A DNA stretch of 58,914 bases. Source: Eubacteriales bacterium. GTDB lineage: Bacteria; Bacillota; Clostridia; Lachnospirales; Lachnospiraceae. The stretch covers positions 1-58,914 of the forward strand of contig JAUNSC010000021.1 in assembly GCA_030539395.1 (NCBI GenBank). The letters are read 5' to 3'. The notes under the pieces are model-generated. The model did not search any database and had not been told where the DNA came from. It worked only from the letters and a program-made list of their open reading frames with translations. How positions within the stretch are numbered: position 1 is the stretch's first letter; every line of letters starts with the position of its first letter. This document shows positions 41,511-50,946 of this stretch, piece by piece. Both the position numbers and the translations under genes were made by a program.

Positions 41511-43118
41511 TTATTTTTTTAGATTTTCCAGGTAATCTTCCAGATTAGATTTAATCACAGTTACTTTGGGACCGTAAATAATCTGGACACCATTTCCTTT
41601 ATGGATAACTCCTGCTGCGCCGGTAGATTTCAGCAGTTCATCATCTACCAGTTCAGAACTATAAACTGTACAGCGAAGTCTGGTTGCACAACAGTCCACA
41701 TCAGAAATATTTTCCACTCCTCCCAGTCCGATGCAGATACCTTCCGACACACCATCTGCATCTTCTCCACCGTCTGAAACTGCCCTTTGTTTTCTGGCAT
41801 CCACATCTTTTCTGTGGTATAACTTCACTTCTTCACTGTCATCGCGTCCCGGCGTTTTCAGATTCAGCCTTCTTATCAAAAAAGAAAACAGAAAATAATA
41901 TACAATAAAATAGACAATACCTGCAAATATAATACGGATCCAGTTGGTCTTTGCATTTCCCTGAAGGACTCCAAACAGGAACATATCAATTAATCCTCCT
42001 GAAAAAGTCATTCCCACGCCTACCTCTAAAATGTGCATCAGCATATACGAAAGTCCCGCAAAAACACAATGTATTCCATATAAAAGAGGTGCAACAAACA
42101 AAAATGTAAACTCCAGCGGTTCCGTAATACCTGTGAGCATAGATGTCAGCGCCGCCGAGAGCAAAAGTCCTCCTGCTGCTTTTCTTTTCGACCGATTTGC
42201 AGTTCTGTACATTGCAAGAGCTGCTCCCGGAAGTCCAAAAATCATCAGAGGGAATTTTCCTGCCATAAATCTGGTGGCAGACACTGCAAATTTTTGTACG
42301 GAAGGATCTGCCAGCTGTGCAAAGAAAATATTCTGTGCCCCCTCAACAGTCTGGCCCGCCACCACCATCGTACCTCCCACAGCCGTCTGCCAGAAGGGAA
42401 GGTAAAACACATGATGCAGCCCAAAGGGAATCAGAAGGCGCTCCATAAATCCGTATACCCATGTACCCGCATATCCGGAATTGAGCACCACATTTCCCAC
42501 GGCATATATTGCTCTCTGGATGGGCGGCCAGATATAGAACATCAATATCCCCACAGCTGTATAAACAAGAGCCGAAATGATCGGAACAAATCTTGTTCCT
42601 CCGAAAAAAGATAAAACCTGCGGAAGTTCTATTTTGTAGAAACGATTATGGAGAGCTGCCACACCTGTTCCTACAATAATTCCCCCGAATACTCCCATCT
42701 GCAGAGAAGTGATACCGCAGACAGAAGCCACAGCACCTGCCAGCATATTTTGTTCACCGCCATAAATTGTGATCATTGCGCTGATAGAAGCATGCATGAT
42801 AAAAAAAGCAATGGCGGCTGCCAAAGCTGCCACCTCTTTTTCTCTTTTTGCCATTCCAATAGCAACACCGATGGCAAAGATAATGGGAAGATTGGCAAAC
42901 ACAATATCGCCTGCATCACTCATCACTTCAAAAATTGCTGCAGGAACTGTTCCCGGGCCCAAAATCCGAAGCAGTCCATATGTCTCAAGCATGGTTTCAT
43001 TCGTAAAAGATCCCCCGATTCCCAGAAGAAGTCCCGCCACCGGTAAAATTGCTATAGGAAGCATAAAAGATCTTCCCACTCGCTGAAGCACACCAAATAC
43101 CCTATCTTTCATTTTCAT
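41511..43118 (-). CDS. PTS EIICB permease of the glucose/maltose/N-acetylglucosamine family
   Basis: 535 residues. The EIIC membrane domain (1-410) has the family segments MLPIAILPVAGLLLGIG, PFGLHHVFYLPFW and the substrate-binding GITEPLEFTFLF. The EIIB domain (about 455-530) holds the phosphorylated Cys in DVDCCATRLRCTV. No EIIA domain is present, so phosphate must come from an EIIA encoded elsewhere. Among relatives, MalX and PtsG are closest by layout; the exact sugar is not decided. The leader holds a long perfect hairpin. An HPr-like gene lies upstream on the same strand. Confidence 0.9.
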   Translation of the reverse strand: MKMKDRVFGVLQRVGRSFMLPIAILPVAGLLLGIGGSFTNETMLETYGLLRILGPGTVPAAIFEVMSDAGDIVFANLPIIFAIGVAIGMAKREKEVAALAAAIAFFIMHASISAMITIYGGEQNMLAGAVASVCGITSLQMGVFGGIIVGTGVAALHNRFYKIELPQVLSFFGGTRFVPIISALVYTAVGILMFYIWPPIQRAIYAVGNVVLNSGYAGTWVYGFMERLLIPFGLHHVFYLPFWQTAVGGTMVVAGQTVEGAQNIFFAQLADPSVQKFAVSATRFMAGKFPLMIFGLPGAALAMYRTANRSKRKAAGGLLLSAALTSMLTGITEPLEFTFLFVAPLLYGIHCVFAGLSYMLMHILEVGVGMTFSGGLIDMFLFGVLQGNAKTNWIRIIFAGIVYFIVYYFLFSFLIRRLNLKTPGRDDSEEVKLYHRKDVDARKQRAVSDGGEDADGVSEGICIGLGGVENISDVDCCATRLRCTVYSSELVDDELLKSTGAAGVIHKGNGVQIIYGPKVTVIKSNLEDYLENLKK

Positions 43119-43233
43119 TCTCCTTCACAAAAGATAGTATATTTTTCCCTGTTTTGCCGCAAATATACCACAAGAACAAAAGTGCTCTTCGCTCACCCTC
43201 GCATTCTTCTGCATTTGCATGCACATATATGTT

Positions 43234-43275
43234 TTTTATGATAGAGGAAAGTGAGAACTTTCCTCTATCATAAAA
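43234..43275 (-). other. 19-bp perfect inverted repeat in the PTS gene leader
   Basis: Arms 43234-43252 and 43257-43275 pair perfectly around a four-base loop; the arm starts TTTTATGATAGAGG. T's precede and A's follow the stem on both strands, so it is not a terminator. It overlaps the T-run of the HPr-like gene terminator at 43272-43302. It could be a cruciform/protein site, or an RNA element of the kind bound by antiterminators, though it does not match the RAT consensus I know. Confidence 0.6.
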
Positions 43276-43302
43276 GAATACCGCATGGATCACTCCATGC
43301 GG
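43272..43302 (-). terminator. Terminator after the HPr-like gene
   Basis: Nine-bp GC-rich stem (CCGCATGGA 43281-43289 with TCCATGCGG 43294-43302) followed on the minus strand by TATTCTTTTA. It begins about 27 bases after the HPr-like stop codon. Confidence 0.75.
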
Positions 43303-43328
43303 CCTGCCTTTTTATATTTAAACTGTCT

Positions 43329-43556
43329 CTACGCTGCAGCGTACTTATTCAAAACATTCTCAAACTGTGCATCTTTGCCGCCGTATTTCACCGTCAGCAC
43401 CTGGGATAAATCCAGACTTAATACACCCATAATGGATTTTGCGTCTATGCTGATGCGATTATAAAAAACATCAATATCAAAATCACATTTTTCGGCTGAA
43501 CTGACAAATTCTTTAACATCCTGAATCTGGCTAAGTTTGATTTTCTTTTCTGACAT
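43329..43556 (-). CDS. HPr-like protein lacking the phosphorylatable His
   Basis: 75 residues from the ATG at 43554-43556 (GAGAGG eight bases upstream). The C-terminal half matches HPr: IDAKSIMGVLSLDLSQVL carries the regulatory Ser (Ser41 here, Ser46 of HPr). The N-terminal GxHARPA segment with His15 is absent, replaced by SQIQDVKEFVSS. It therefore cannot pass phosphate from EI to sugar permeases, but may be phosphorylated on Ser, as is Crh of Bacillus. A regulatory role in catabolite control is an inference from this. It precedes the PTS EIICB gene with a terminator between, so they are separate transcripts. Confidence 0.82.
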   Translation of the reverse strand: MSEKKIKLSQIQDVKEFVSSAEKCDFDIDVFYNRISIDAKSIMGVLSLDLSQVLTVKYGGKDAQFENVLNKYAAA

Positions 43557-43591
43557 CACAGACACCTCTCTCATCATTTTTAATTTGCTAT

Positions 43592-43620
43592 AGTATGTCA
43601 CGCCCTCCGGCATTTGTCAA
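43592..43620 (-). promoter_or_regulatory. Promoter of the HPr-like gene
   Basis: Minus-strand TTGACA at 43615-43620 and CATACT at 43592-43597 with 17 bases between. It starts transcription about 30 bases upstream of the HPr-like ATG. Confidence 0.75.
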
Positions 43621-43775
43621 CATTTTTTACGAGATTCATGCCATATTTCGCAATCGATTTTATTGTCTATTTTTGCCATTTCCTTTTTTCTTTAAACACA
43701 TTTTTTTGTATTTTTTTTATTTTCTGTCGGATTACGCTCTCAGATCCATTTACATTTTTTGTCATTTTTTGCTTG

Positions 43776-44309
43776 TCAATCTGCCAAAAATCTTACTTTA
43801 TGACAATTTTTCAAAATTATTTTACTTACAACTACACCCAGTATCACACCAATCAAAATACCGGCCAGTACATCTGTAGGCCAATGCATGTACAGATACA
43901 ATCTTGAAAAAGCCACAAAAGCCGCTACTACTAAAGCAGCTGTTCCCCACCTCTTATTGTTCATATAAATAGACGTAGCCGTCACAAAACATGCCGCCGA
44001 ATGGCCTGACGGGAAAGAAAAATTATCAGGACTTTTAACAATTGTCTCTATTAAAGGATTCACCCAGCAGGGACGCTGCCTTGCCACCAGAGGTTTTAAA
44101 GTAATATTACATACAATGGCATTACAAAACAGCGCTGCCAGCACGCATATGCCGCATGTCCTTGTTTTTTTGGGAATCAGAAGTATCAGTCCAAGGGCAA
44201 TGCAGAAATACCCTTTATCTCCCAACATCGTCACGCTCTTAAAGAAAAAATCCAAAAACGGGGTCCGTATCCCCTGTATAGCATCCAGTATCGATAATTC
44301 CCACGCCAT
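43776..44309 (-). CDS. PAP2-family membrane phosphatase
   Basis: 177 residues from the ATG at 44307-44309, after AGGAGG; a longer frame exists but has no such site. About five helices. All three phosphatase motifs are present: KPLVARQRP, FPSGHSA and SRLYLYMHWPTDVLAG. Likely substrates are undecaprenyl diphosphate or phospholipid phosphates at the outer face of the membrane. It starts just left of the glyA promoter, on the opposite strand. Confidence 0.92.
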   Translation of the reverse strand: MAWELSILDAIQGIRTPFLDFFFKSVTMLGDKGYFCIALGLILLIPKKTRTCGICVLAALFCNAIVCNITLKPLVARQRPCWVNPLIETIVKSPDNFSFPSGHSAACFVTATSIYMNNKRWGTAALVVAAFVAFSRLYLYMHWPTDVLAGILIGVILGVVVSKIILKNCHKVRFLAD

Positions 44310-44513
44310 ACAAATTCCTCCTGCCTCTTTTATATACTTCAATACTGCAGTGCCAGCTCGAAAAACTGTCGTTTTCGCACTGCTCACTGGTTTTGCGCAC
44401 ATATTATATCATGTCCCCAAATTTCCTGTCAATGCGCCATGCTTTTCCAATTCAGCTCCAATTCATATACATATAGATGTGTGTTTCTCTCGCGGATATT
44501 TGTCTTTTTCATG

Positions 44514-44541
44514 TTGACATATTTAAAAAATATGGTATACT
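44514..44541 (+). promoter_or_regulatory. Promoter of glyA
   Basis: TTGACA at 44514-44519 and TATACT at 44536-44541, 16 bases apart, with a TG one base before the -10. A near-consensus promoter about 60 bases upstream of the glyA start. Confidence 0.85.
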
Positions 44542-44602
44542 ATGCAGGTGACATCTGAGAAAATATCATCAAAATTTACACGTAATCAGGAGGAAAATGT
44601 AC

Positions 44603-45841
44603 ATGTATTCTTTTGAAGAAATACAGAATGTGGACAATGAAATCGCAGAGGCGATCCAGGCAGAAATTGCCCGTCAGAATTCTCATATTGAGCTGATTGC
44701 ATCTGAAAACTGGGTCAGCAAAGCTGTTATGGCCGCTATGGGAAGCCCTCTGACCAACAAATATGCTGAAGGGTATCCCGGCAAACGCTACTATGGCGGA
44801 TGTGAATGCGTAGACGCAGTGGAAGAACTCGCAAAAAAACGTGCATGCGAATTGTTTGGATGTGAGTACGTTAATGTACAGCCTCATTCCGGTGCACAGG
44901 CTAATATGGCTGTACAATTTGCCATGTTGAAACCAGGCGATACTATAATGGGTATGAATCTTGCACACGGCGGTCATCTTTCTCATGGAAGCCCCGCTAA
45001 TTTCTCCGGCGCATATTTTAATGTGGTACCTTATGGTGTAAATGATGACGGAGTTATAGATTATGATCAGGTGCGTCAAATCGCACTGGAAACAAAGCCG
45101 AAAATGATCATTGCAGGGGCAAGTGCTTATGCAAGAATCATCGACTTCAAACGCTTCCGTGAAATAGCAGATGAAGCAGGCGCTTATCTTATGGTGGATA
45201 TCGCACATATTGCCGGCCTTGTTGCAGCAGGCCTTCATCCAAGCCCAATCCCCTATGCTCACGTAACAACCACTACAACACACAAGACCTTGAGAGGTCC
45301 CCGCGGCGGTATGATCATGAGCAGCAATGAAATCGCAAAACAATTCAACTTTAACAAAGCTGTTTTCCCTGGCATCCAGGGCGGCCCTCTGATGCACGTT
45401 ATCGCAGCAAAAGCTGTGTGCTTTAAAGAAGCTCTTCAGCCGGAATACAAAGAATATCAGACAAACCTGGTGAAAAATTCCAAAGCGCTTTGTGCCGGTC
45501 TCATAAAGAGGGGCATCAACATTGTATCCGGCGGCACGGACAATCATCTTATGCTGGTTGATCTTCGCGGTACAGGTATCACCGGAAAAGCCATGGAAAA
45601 GCTTCTGGATGATGCAAATATCACATGTAATAAAAACGCAATCCCCAACGATCCTGAATCACCCTTTGTTACAAGCGGTGTCCGTCTGGGAACTGCAGCC
45701 GTTACTTCCCGCGGTATGAATGAGGATGACATGGATAAGATTGCTGAAGCAATTTCTCTTATGATCCAGAATACCGGCAATAAAGAAAAAGCTGTTGCCA
45801 TCGTAAAAGAATTAACTGATAAATATCCGTTAAACGCATAG
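44603..45841 (+). CDS. glyA: Serine hydroxymethyltransferase
   Basis: 412 residues. ATG at 44603 is nine bases after AGGAGG; an ATG two codons earlier (44597) is only three bases from it and less likely. It converts serine and tetrahydrofolate to glycine and methylene-tetrahydrofolate in the cytoplasm. Landmarks: [49 protein letters not shown] and the PLP-binding lysine in [14 protein letters not shown]. It stands alone, with its own promoter and terminator. Confidence 0.96.
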   Translation: MYSFEEIQNVDNEIAEAIQAEIARQNSHIELIASENWVSKAVMAAMGSPLTNKYAEGYPGKRYYGGCECVDAVEELAKKRACELFGCEYVNVQPHSGAQANMAVQFAMLKPGDTIMGMNLAHGGHLSHGSPANFSGAYFNVVPYGVNDDGVIDYDQVRQIALETKPKMIIAGASAYARIIDFKRFREIADEAGAYLMVDIAHIAGLVAAGLHPSPIPYAHVTTTTTHKTLRGPRGGMIMSSNEIAKQFNFNKAVFPGIQGGPLMHVIAAKAVCFKEALQPEYKEYQTNLVKNSKALCAGLIKRGINIVSGGTDNHLMLVDLRGTGITGKAMEKLLDDANITCNKNAIPNDPESPFVTSGVRLGTAAVTSRGMNEDDMDKIAEAISLMIQNTGNKEKAVAIVKELTDKYPLNA

Positions 45842-45846
45842 TGTAA

Positions 45847-45889
45847 ACGGGCATCTGCAATTTTCTCTGCAGACGCCCGTATTTTATTT
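45847..45889 (+). terminator. Terminator after glyA
   Basis: Stem of ACGGGC and TCTGCA (45847-45859) with TGCAGA and GCCCGT (45868-45880), one A-C mismatch, followed by ATTTTATTT. Five bases past the glyA stop; it also faces the convergent DUF362 gene. Confidence 0.85.
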
Positions 45890-45900
45890 CCGCACCGCTT

Positions 45901-47064
45901 CTATCTTCCAATGTCCTTCACTTTGCGTTTTCCTGCGGTAATCGCATGCTGCGGGCACATCTCCTGACAACAGTAGCAGCGAATGCATTTGGCATAATCA
46001 TATATTGGCGGCATATCCTTTCCCTTTTTGAAATTAACCGCCTTTCCGGGCACCGGACAATGGTTTACGCAGATGCCGCATTTCACACAGCGCGTTTTAT
46101 CTATCACAGGTCTCTTGCTCAGCCGGGTCATGAAATCTGAATATCTGGATAAAAACGTCTTTTTCGTACCTTTGCGGTCCACGTCAAATTGGGGATTACC
46201 ATATTTCTTTTCCATCTGAGAAAAGCTGATTTTCCCCTCAGCTGTCTGTATTTCTATATCATCTGCATGATATGTGCCGATTCCCATTGCCATACCCTGA
46301 GTATTTGTGGGCACCAGCTCGGGGTCTAAATCCACCAAATGGCAAAACACCGTATCCAGCGCCACCGGATCAGTTGAAAACAACATCACTTTCATATCTG
46401 TCGGTGTCCCCGATCCCGGTCCGTTTCCTTCCATGGCCACAATTCCATCCATAATATGAAGCCCCGGTTTTATACATCTGTGTATATCTGCAAGCATTCT
46501 TGCGAATATACTGGCATTTGGATATTTTACATGACCTGCCGCTTTCCGGTATCCGCAGATAAAACCATACACATTTTTTACTGCACCTGTTATCCGCTCC
46601 AATGCATGAGTCTTCATTTTACAGAGACTGATCACCGCATCTGCCTCTGCCACTTCCCTGGTAAAATAGAATTCTTTTGCCGTTATCCCTTCTGCAAAAG
46701 AAACATGCACCTCCTCCGACATGTCGGCCATGGATGCTCCATATACTTCTCCCGAAATACCAAGTTTTCCGGCAGCCGACGCACTGCTTCCATGGCCGGG
46801 AGAATCACCGTATTTCACATGCATGCAGCCCGCTTCCTGCAGGATACGAAGCATTCCCTTTATAACAGATGGGTGGGTAGTAACCGCTCTGTCTGCATCT
46901 GCCGCTGATAAAAAATTCGGCTTCACAAGAATTTTTTCTTCCTTTTTTACAAATCTTTCTATGCCTCCCAGCATCTCTATACCCTGCTTCATTGCGCGGT
47001 AAACTTCTTCTTCATCATAACTGCTGCAGGGAATCAAAATAACTTTCGATTTTCCGTCGCCCAT
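45901..47064 (-). CDS. DUF362 protein with C-terminal 4Fe-4S ferredoxin domain
   Basis: 387 residues. The DUF362 domain fills residues 1-300 (ILVKPNFLSAADADRAVTTHP, HVKYGDSPGHGSS, DAVISLCKMKTHAL, LHIMDGIVAMEGNGPGSG). Two 4Fe-4S sites follow, CVKCGICVNHCP and CIRCYCCQEMCP. Cytoplasmic, probably an electron carrier or redox enzyme of unknown reaction. Convergent with glyA, divergent from the UPF0303 gene. Confidence 0.9.
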   Translation of the reverse strand: MGDGKSKVILIPCSSYDEEEVYRAMKQGIEMLGGIERFVKKEEKILVKPNFLSAADADRAVTTHPSVIKGMLRILQEAGCMHVKYGDSPGHGSSASAAGKLGISGEVYGASMADMSEEVHVSFAEGITAKEFYFTREVAEADAVISLCKMKTHALERITGAVKNVYGFICGYRKAAGHVKYPNASIFARMLADIHRCIKPGLHIMDGIVAMEGNGPGSGTPTDMKVMLFSTDPVALDTVFCHLVDLDPELVPTNTQGMAMGIGTYHADDIEIQTAEGKISFSQMEKKYGNPQFDVDRKGTKKTFLSRYSDFMTRLSKRPVIDKTRCVKCGICVNHCPVPGKAVNFKKGKDMPPIYDYAKCIRCYCCQEMCPQHAITAGKRKVKDIGR

Positions 47065-47083
47065 GTTTTCACCTAAGCCTCAC

Positions 47084-47112
47084 TTGTAATCTGAGTATCA
47101 AAATGATATAAT
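47084..47112 (+). promoter_or_regulatory. Promoter of the UPF0303 gene
   Basis: TTGTAA at 47084-47089 and TATAAT at 47107-47112 with 17 bases between, 59 bases upstream of the GTG start. Confidence 0.7.
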
Positions 47113-47171
47113 GCTATCATTAAAATACCATATAAACATCGCTTAGAACAAGCGGAAAAGGGGGAATTTTT

Positions 47172-47675
47172 GTGATTATTGATGAATTGATTGCTATGCT
47201 GGAAATGCAGGAAGAAATACTCCAGTTCACTCACTTCACAAATGAAGATGCCTGGGAACTTGGCAATATCATTGTATCTGAAATAAAAAAACGCCAGCTT
47301 TCTGTTGCTGTCACCATACGTCTTAACAACGGCTATACCGTATTCCGCTATGCCGCTAATGATACAAATCTGCAGAATGACCGCTGGATGGAACGAAAAT
47401 TTAATACAGTCCGTCAGTTGGAAAAGAGCAGCCTTCATGCCTGCCTCCTTCTTCAGAAAAATGAAAAGACCATGGCTGACTGGTTCCTGGATGAAAAGGA
47501 TTACGCTGCAGCCGGAGGCGGCTTCCCCATTCGTGTGGAAGAAGTCGGTGTAATCGGCGCGGTAATTGTCTCCGGCCTTCCTCATATGGCAGACCACGAT
47601 CTGGTAGTGAAATGCATCAGCCGCTATCTGCACATTGATGAAGTTCCGAGAATCCACGGAGATGTCCGTCTGTAA
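47172..47675 (+). CDS. UPF0303/HbpS-like heme-degrading domain protein
   Basis: 167 residues, GTG start six bases after GGGGGAA. It contains AVTIRLNNGYTVFRYAANDT, MERKFNTVRQLEKSS and the Gly-rich YAAAGGGFPIRVEEVGVIGAVIVSGLPH of the HbpS/DUF336-like fold, here of the UPF0303 (YBR137W) type. Members form ring oligomers; function is poorly known. No signal peptide, so cytoplasmic. A short single-gene unit. Confidence 0.88.
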   Translation: MIIDELIAMLEMQEEILQFTHFTNEDAWELGNIIVSEIKKRQLSVAVTIRLNNGYTVFRYAANDTNLQNDRWMERKFNTVRQLEKSSLHACLLLQKNEKTMADWFLDEKDYAAAGGGFPIRVEEVGVIGAVIVSGLPHMADHDLVVKCISRYLHIDEVPRIHGDVRL

Positions 47676-47686
47676 AAATCCCGCTT

Positions 47687-48574
47687 TTAAATTTCCTGTT
47701 CCATAAAAAATGACCAGGGCGGAGGAATCATAAACTCCATATCCGCTCCGGTTATGGGATGTTTAAATGCAAGCCGGTGAGAATGAAGTGCCTGATGGGA
47801 CATCAGCGTATAATCCGGATTGTACAGATAATCGCCCGTAAGAGGATAGCCAAGATATTTCATATGGACACGTATCTGATGGGTACGCCCTGTTTCCAGC
47901 TTCAGCGAAACCAGGGAGTACCCGTTTTTATATGTTAAAGTCTTATAGTGTGTAACAGCGTGCTCTCCGCGCTGAAAATCTACACACCGTTCCAGTACAG
48001 ACTCCTCCCGGCGCGCTATCGGTGCATCAATAATTCCTTCCGGTGGTGTCTGCCCGCACGCAATGGCCAGATATTCCCTCTGAATTGCCCGCCGTTTTAC
48101 CATATCAGAGAGAACAGCTCCGCTGAGCATATTTTTTGCCACAATTAAAAGTCCTGTTGTATCTCTGTCCAGACGGTTAATGCACCGATACACAAAAGCT
48201 TCACCCTGCTCCTGATAATAAGCCGCCAGCGCATTTGCCAAAGTATTATCAAAATTATTGATGGAGGGATGAATCGGCATATCCGCCGCTTTATTGATTA
48301 CCACAATATCCTCATCTTCATATACAATATGAAGAGGCATGGACACGGGTACAATATTTTCAGAAGATTTTTCTTCCACAATCGTGACTGTCAGTTCATC
48401 TCCTTTTTGCAGTATATGAGAGGGACGTACTTCTATTCCATTACATACGATACCGTTTTCCGTATTTTTCAAATGAGACAGGATGTGTCTCGAATATCCG
48501 CGTCTTCTGAGAAAAAATCCAATGTTATCCCTCTGTACTTCCTCTTCTATCCTGTAGCTGAGTACTCTCTTCAT
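47687..48574 (-). CDS. RluA-family RNA pseudouridine synthase (second copy)
   Basis: 295 residues. The N-terminal part has an S4-like segment (GYSRHILSHLKNTENGIVCNG). The catalytic Asp is in CINRLDRDTTGLLIVAKN, with the later LETGRTHQIRVHMKYLGYPLTGDYLYN. It differs clearly from the paralogue at 2.65-3.53 kb, so each probably has its own rRNA or tRNA target. Its start overlaps the tcdA stop by four bases. Confidence 0.93.
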   Translation of the reverse strand: MKRVLSYRIEEEVQRDNIGFFLRRRGYSRHILSHLKNTENGIVCNGIEVRPSHILQKGDELTVTIVEEKSSENIVPVSMPLHIVYEDEDIVVINKAADMPIHPSINNFDNTLANALAAYYQEQGEAFVYRCINRLDRDTTGLLIVAKNMLSGAVLSDMVKRRAIQREYLAIACGQTPPEGIIDAPIARREESVLERCVDFQRGEHAVTHYKTLTYKNGYSLVSLKLETGRTHQIRVHMKYLGYPLTGDYLYNPDYTLMSHQALHSHRLAFKHPITGADMEFMIPPPWSFFMEQEI

Positions 48575-49284
48575 GCCCGTTCACCCATAAGTTCTTTGAT
48601 CACTTCTCCTGCAATGATAAGTCCTGCCACAGAAGGTACGAATGCCATACTTCCGGGAAGCTGCCGGCGTTTTCCCTCTTCAATTTTCACCAGTGGGGCA
48701 AGCGGTTCTTCTTTGGAATAGACGACCTTTAAATGTTTAATATTTCTTTTTTTCAATTCTCTTCTCATTACCTTCGCCAGGGGACAAACCGATGTTTTAT
48801 AGATATCTGCCACCTCAAAAGCTGCCGGATCCATTTTGTTTCCCGCTCCCATAGAGCTGATAACAGGAACTCCCGCTCTGTCAGCCTGTATAATCAGTTC
48901 CAGTTTTCCCGTAACGGTATCAATAGCGTCTACCACATAATCATACTTTGTAAAATCAAATTGATCTGCTGTTTCCGGCATATAAAAAGTTTTATAGGTA
49001 TTCACTGCTGCATCCGGATTAATTTCCTGAACACGTCTTTTTGCCGCATCTACTTTATACTCTCCTATTGTTCTGGTTGTGGCAATGATCTGGCGGTTGA
49101 TATTACTGACGCTGACGATATCATTGTCTATCAGGTCAAGCGTCCCGATACCTGTTCTGGCCAGAGCTTCCACTACATAGCCGCCTACTCCCCCTACACC
49201 GAATACCGCCACACGTGCTGCTGCGAACCGCTCCATATTTTGTTTTCCAACGAGTAATTCTGTCCTGGAAAAACGTTCTGACAT
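48571..49284 (-). CDS. tcdA: tRNA threonylcarbamoyladenosine dehydratase (E1-like)
   Basis: 237 residues. An E1/ThiF-type ATP-binding domain: VAVFGVGGVGGYVVEALARTGIG, DNDIVSVSNINRQIIATTRTIG with the conserved Arg and Asp, YVVDAIDTVTGKLELI, and SSMGAGNKMDPAAFEVADIYKTSVCPLAK. It cyclises t6A37 of tRNA to ct6A using ATP. Coupled to the downstream RluA gene by an ATGA overlap, so RNA modification genes are clustered here. Confidence 0.93.
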   Translation of the reverse strand: MSERFSRTELLVGKQNMERFAAARVAVFGVGGVGGYVVEALARTGIGTLDLIDNDIVSVSNINRQIIATTRTIGEYKVDAAKRRVQEINPDAAVNTYKTFYMPETADQFDFTKYDYVVDAIDTVTGKLELIIQADRAGVPVISSMGAGNKMDPAAFEVADIYKTSVCPLAKVMRRELKKRNIKHLKVVYSKEEPLAPLVKIEEGKRRQLPGSMAFVPSVAGLIIAGEVIKELMGERA

Positions 49285-49322
49285 AAATATTCTCCTCCAT
49301 CCGTCACCGGATATATCCTTAT

Positions 49323-50126
49323 TTATAACATCTCATTCATGCTTCCCATACGGTAACCATTCAAATCCATGGTCACATAGGTAAATCCCGCTGCCTTTAA
49401 CTTCTCTGCCACCTCCAGACGCACGCTCTCCTGCATCAGTTTTCCAAACTCTTCCGGCAGCACCTCAATTCGTGCCATCATGCCGTGGATACGGACCCTG
49501 AATTGATGAAACCCCATCTTAAGAAGCAGTTCCTCTCCCTGCTCCACCATGGATAATTTTTCTTTTGTGATCATCTCACCATAGACAAATCTTGATGCCA
49601 GGCAGGCAAAAGAAGGCTTGTCCCATGTAGACAGTCCTATCTCTCTCGAAAGTTCACGGATTTCAGCCTTTGTAAGCCCTGCCTCACGCAGGGGACTTTT
49701 AATATCCAGCTCTGCAATGGCCTTAAGCCCCGGGCGGTAATCTCCCAGATCATCCACGTTAGATCCCTCCGCAACATATGCCGCACCGTTTTTAAGAGCA
49801 GCTGCTTTCATTCTCCCGAATAAATCTTTTTTGCAAAGATAACACCTGTTCCCGGGATTTTCCTTAAAGCCCGGAATGTCCAGTTCTTCGGATATACAGA
49901 ATATCTGGCGGATTCCTTCTTTTTTGCAGAATTCCTCCGCCTCTGCCGATTCTCTTTCCGGAAACCAGCATGACTTTGCAGTAATGGCAAAAGCCTTATC
50001 CCCCAGCACATCATGGGCAGCTTTCAGAAGAAAAGTAGAATCCACACCGCTTGAAAAAGCCACCGCCACACTTCCCATCTCTCTTAAATTTTCTTTTAAT
50101 ATTTCCAGTTTTTCATTATATTTCAT
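49323..50126 (-). CDS. larE: ATP-dependent sacrificial sulfur transferase LarE
   Basis: 267 residues, the LarE length. The PP-loop is AFSSGVDSTFLLKAA near residue 25. ENPGNRCYLCKKDLF, EGSNVDDLGDYRPG and KPSFACLASRFVYGE match the family; the Cys in FACLASR is at the position of the sulfur-donating Cys. LarE makes the nickel-pincer cofactor with LarB and LarC; neither is in this window. It reads in the same direction as tcdA, 38 bases away. Confidence 0.92.
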   Translation of the reverse strand: MKYNEKLEILKENLREMGSVAVAFSSGVDSTFLLKAAHDVLGDKAFAITAKSCWFPERESAEAEEFCKKEGIRQIFCISEELDIPGFKENPGNRCYLCKKDLFGRMKAAALKNGAAYVAEGSNVDDLGDYRPGLKAIAELDIKSPLREAGLTKAEIRELSREIGLSTWDKPSFACLASRFVYGEMITKEKLSMVEQGEELLLKMGFHQFRVRIHGMMARIEVLPEEFGKLMQESVRLEVAEKLKAAGFTYVTMDLNGYRMGSMNEML

Positions 50127-50182
50127 TTAATCATTCTCACTTTGTTATCATCATTCTATACTACAAGGTACACCATGACATG

Positions 50183-50210
50183 AAAAAAGTCCAGTGAATA
50201 CCGGACTTTT
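50183..50210 (-). terminator. Terminator after the ABC ATPase gene
   Basis: Eight-bp stem (arms 50183-50192 region AAAAGTCC and 50203-50210 GGACTTTT) with T's on the minus strand descending arm extended by TTTT. It ends the sigma/anti-sigma/ABC operon 16 bases past the ATPase stop. Confidence 0.85.
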
Positions 50211-50225
50211 GATTCCATATTTATT

Positions 50226-50903
50226 TTATCTGTTTACAAGCCGCTTTCCTTCCAGCCGTACTACCACATCTGCCACCTGAGCAAATTCCTGGGAATGAGT
50301 CACAACAATGACACACTTTCCTTCCTCATGGGCAAGGCGGATAAAAATATCCATGATTTCCTTTGCAGTATCAGCATCCAGATTGCCGGTCGGCTCATCC
50401 GCCAGGAGAATTTCTGCATTAGTAGAGATTGCTCTGGCTATCGCCACACGCTGCTGCTCACCGCCGGAAAGTCTGTTTACGTTCCGGTTAAAAAGCTCTT
50501 CTGACAGTCCCATCTTTTTAAGCAGTTCTCGGGCGCGTTCCTTCTTATCCGCAGCGGATACCCGGGCAATGTCCATAGCTGCCAGTACATTCTGAAGCGG
50601 CGTAAGATAATTCAGCAAATTGTAAGACTGAAAAATAATCCCCACATTCCGGTTCCGGTAGCGTCCTTCCCCTGTTTCCCGGATATCTCTTCCCTCAAAA
50701 AGCACTCTGCCTTTTGCAGGTGCATCAAGCGCACCGAGCAAAGACAGCGTTGTTGTTTTCCCAGAGCCGGACGAACCAAATATTGTATAGATTGTATGGG
50801 AGGCAAATTCATAGGTGGCATCCTGCAAAATTTCCACCGGGCCTGCCTTTGTCGTGTAACTGAAACTGACATTATCCAATTTAAGTACTGTATTCATTCC
50901 CAT
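50226..50903 (-). CDS. ABC transporter ATPase of the MacB/LolD type
   Basis: 225 residues. Walker [14 protein letters not shown], signature [14 protein letters not shown], Walker [13 protein letters not shown] and switch VVTHSQ. It is the last gene of the sigma-controlled cassette, 43 bases after the second FtsX permease. It would power the two permeases. Its close relative lies in the peptide cluster at 23.2-23.9 kb. Confidence 0.93.
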   Translation of the reverse strand: MGMNTVLKLDNVSFSYTTKAGPVEILQDATYEFASHTIYTIFGSSGSGKTTTLSLLGALDAPAKGRVLFEGRDIRETGEGRYRNRNVGIIFQSYNLLNYLTPLQNVLAAMDIARVSAADKKERARELLKKMGLSEELFNRNVNRLSGGEQQRVAIARAISTNAEILLADEPTGNLDADTAKEIMDIFIRLAHEEGKCVIVVTHSQEFAQVADVVVRLEGKRLVNR

Positions 50904-50946
50904 TCCCCTTTTCTGTGAGTCATTCTTCTAAATTTTTCCTGTTCTC

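Noticed and set aside
44403-44513. Possible glycine riboswitch or T-box upstream of glyA
   Set aside because: The leader after the promoter is only about 55 bases, too short, and no matching conserved core was found.
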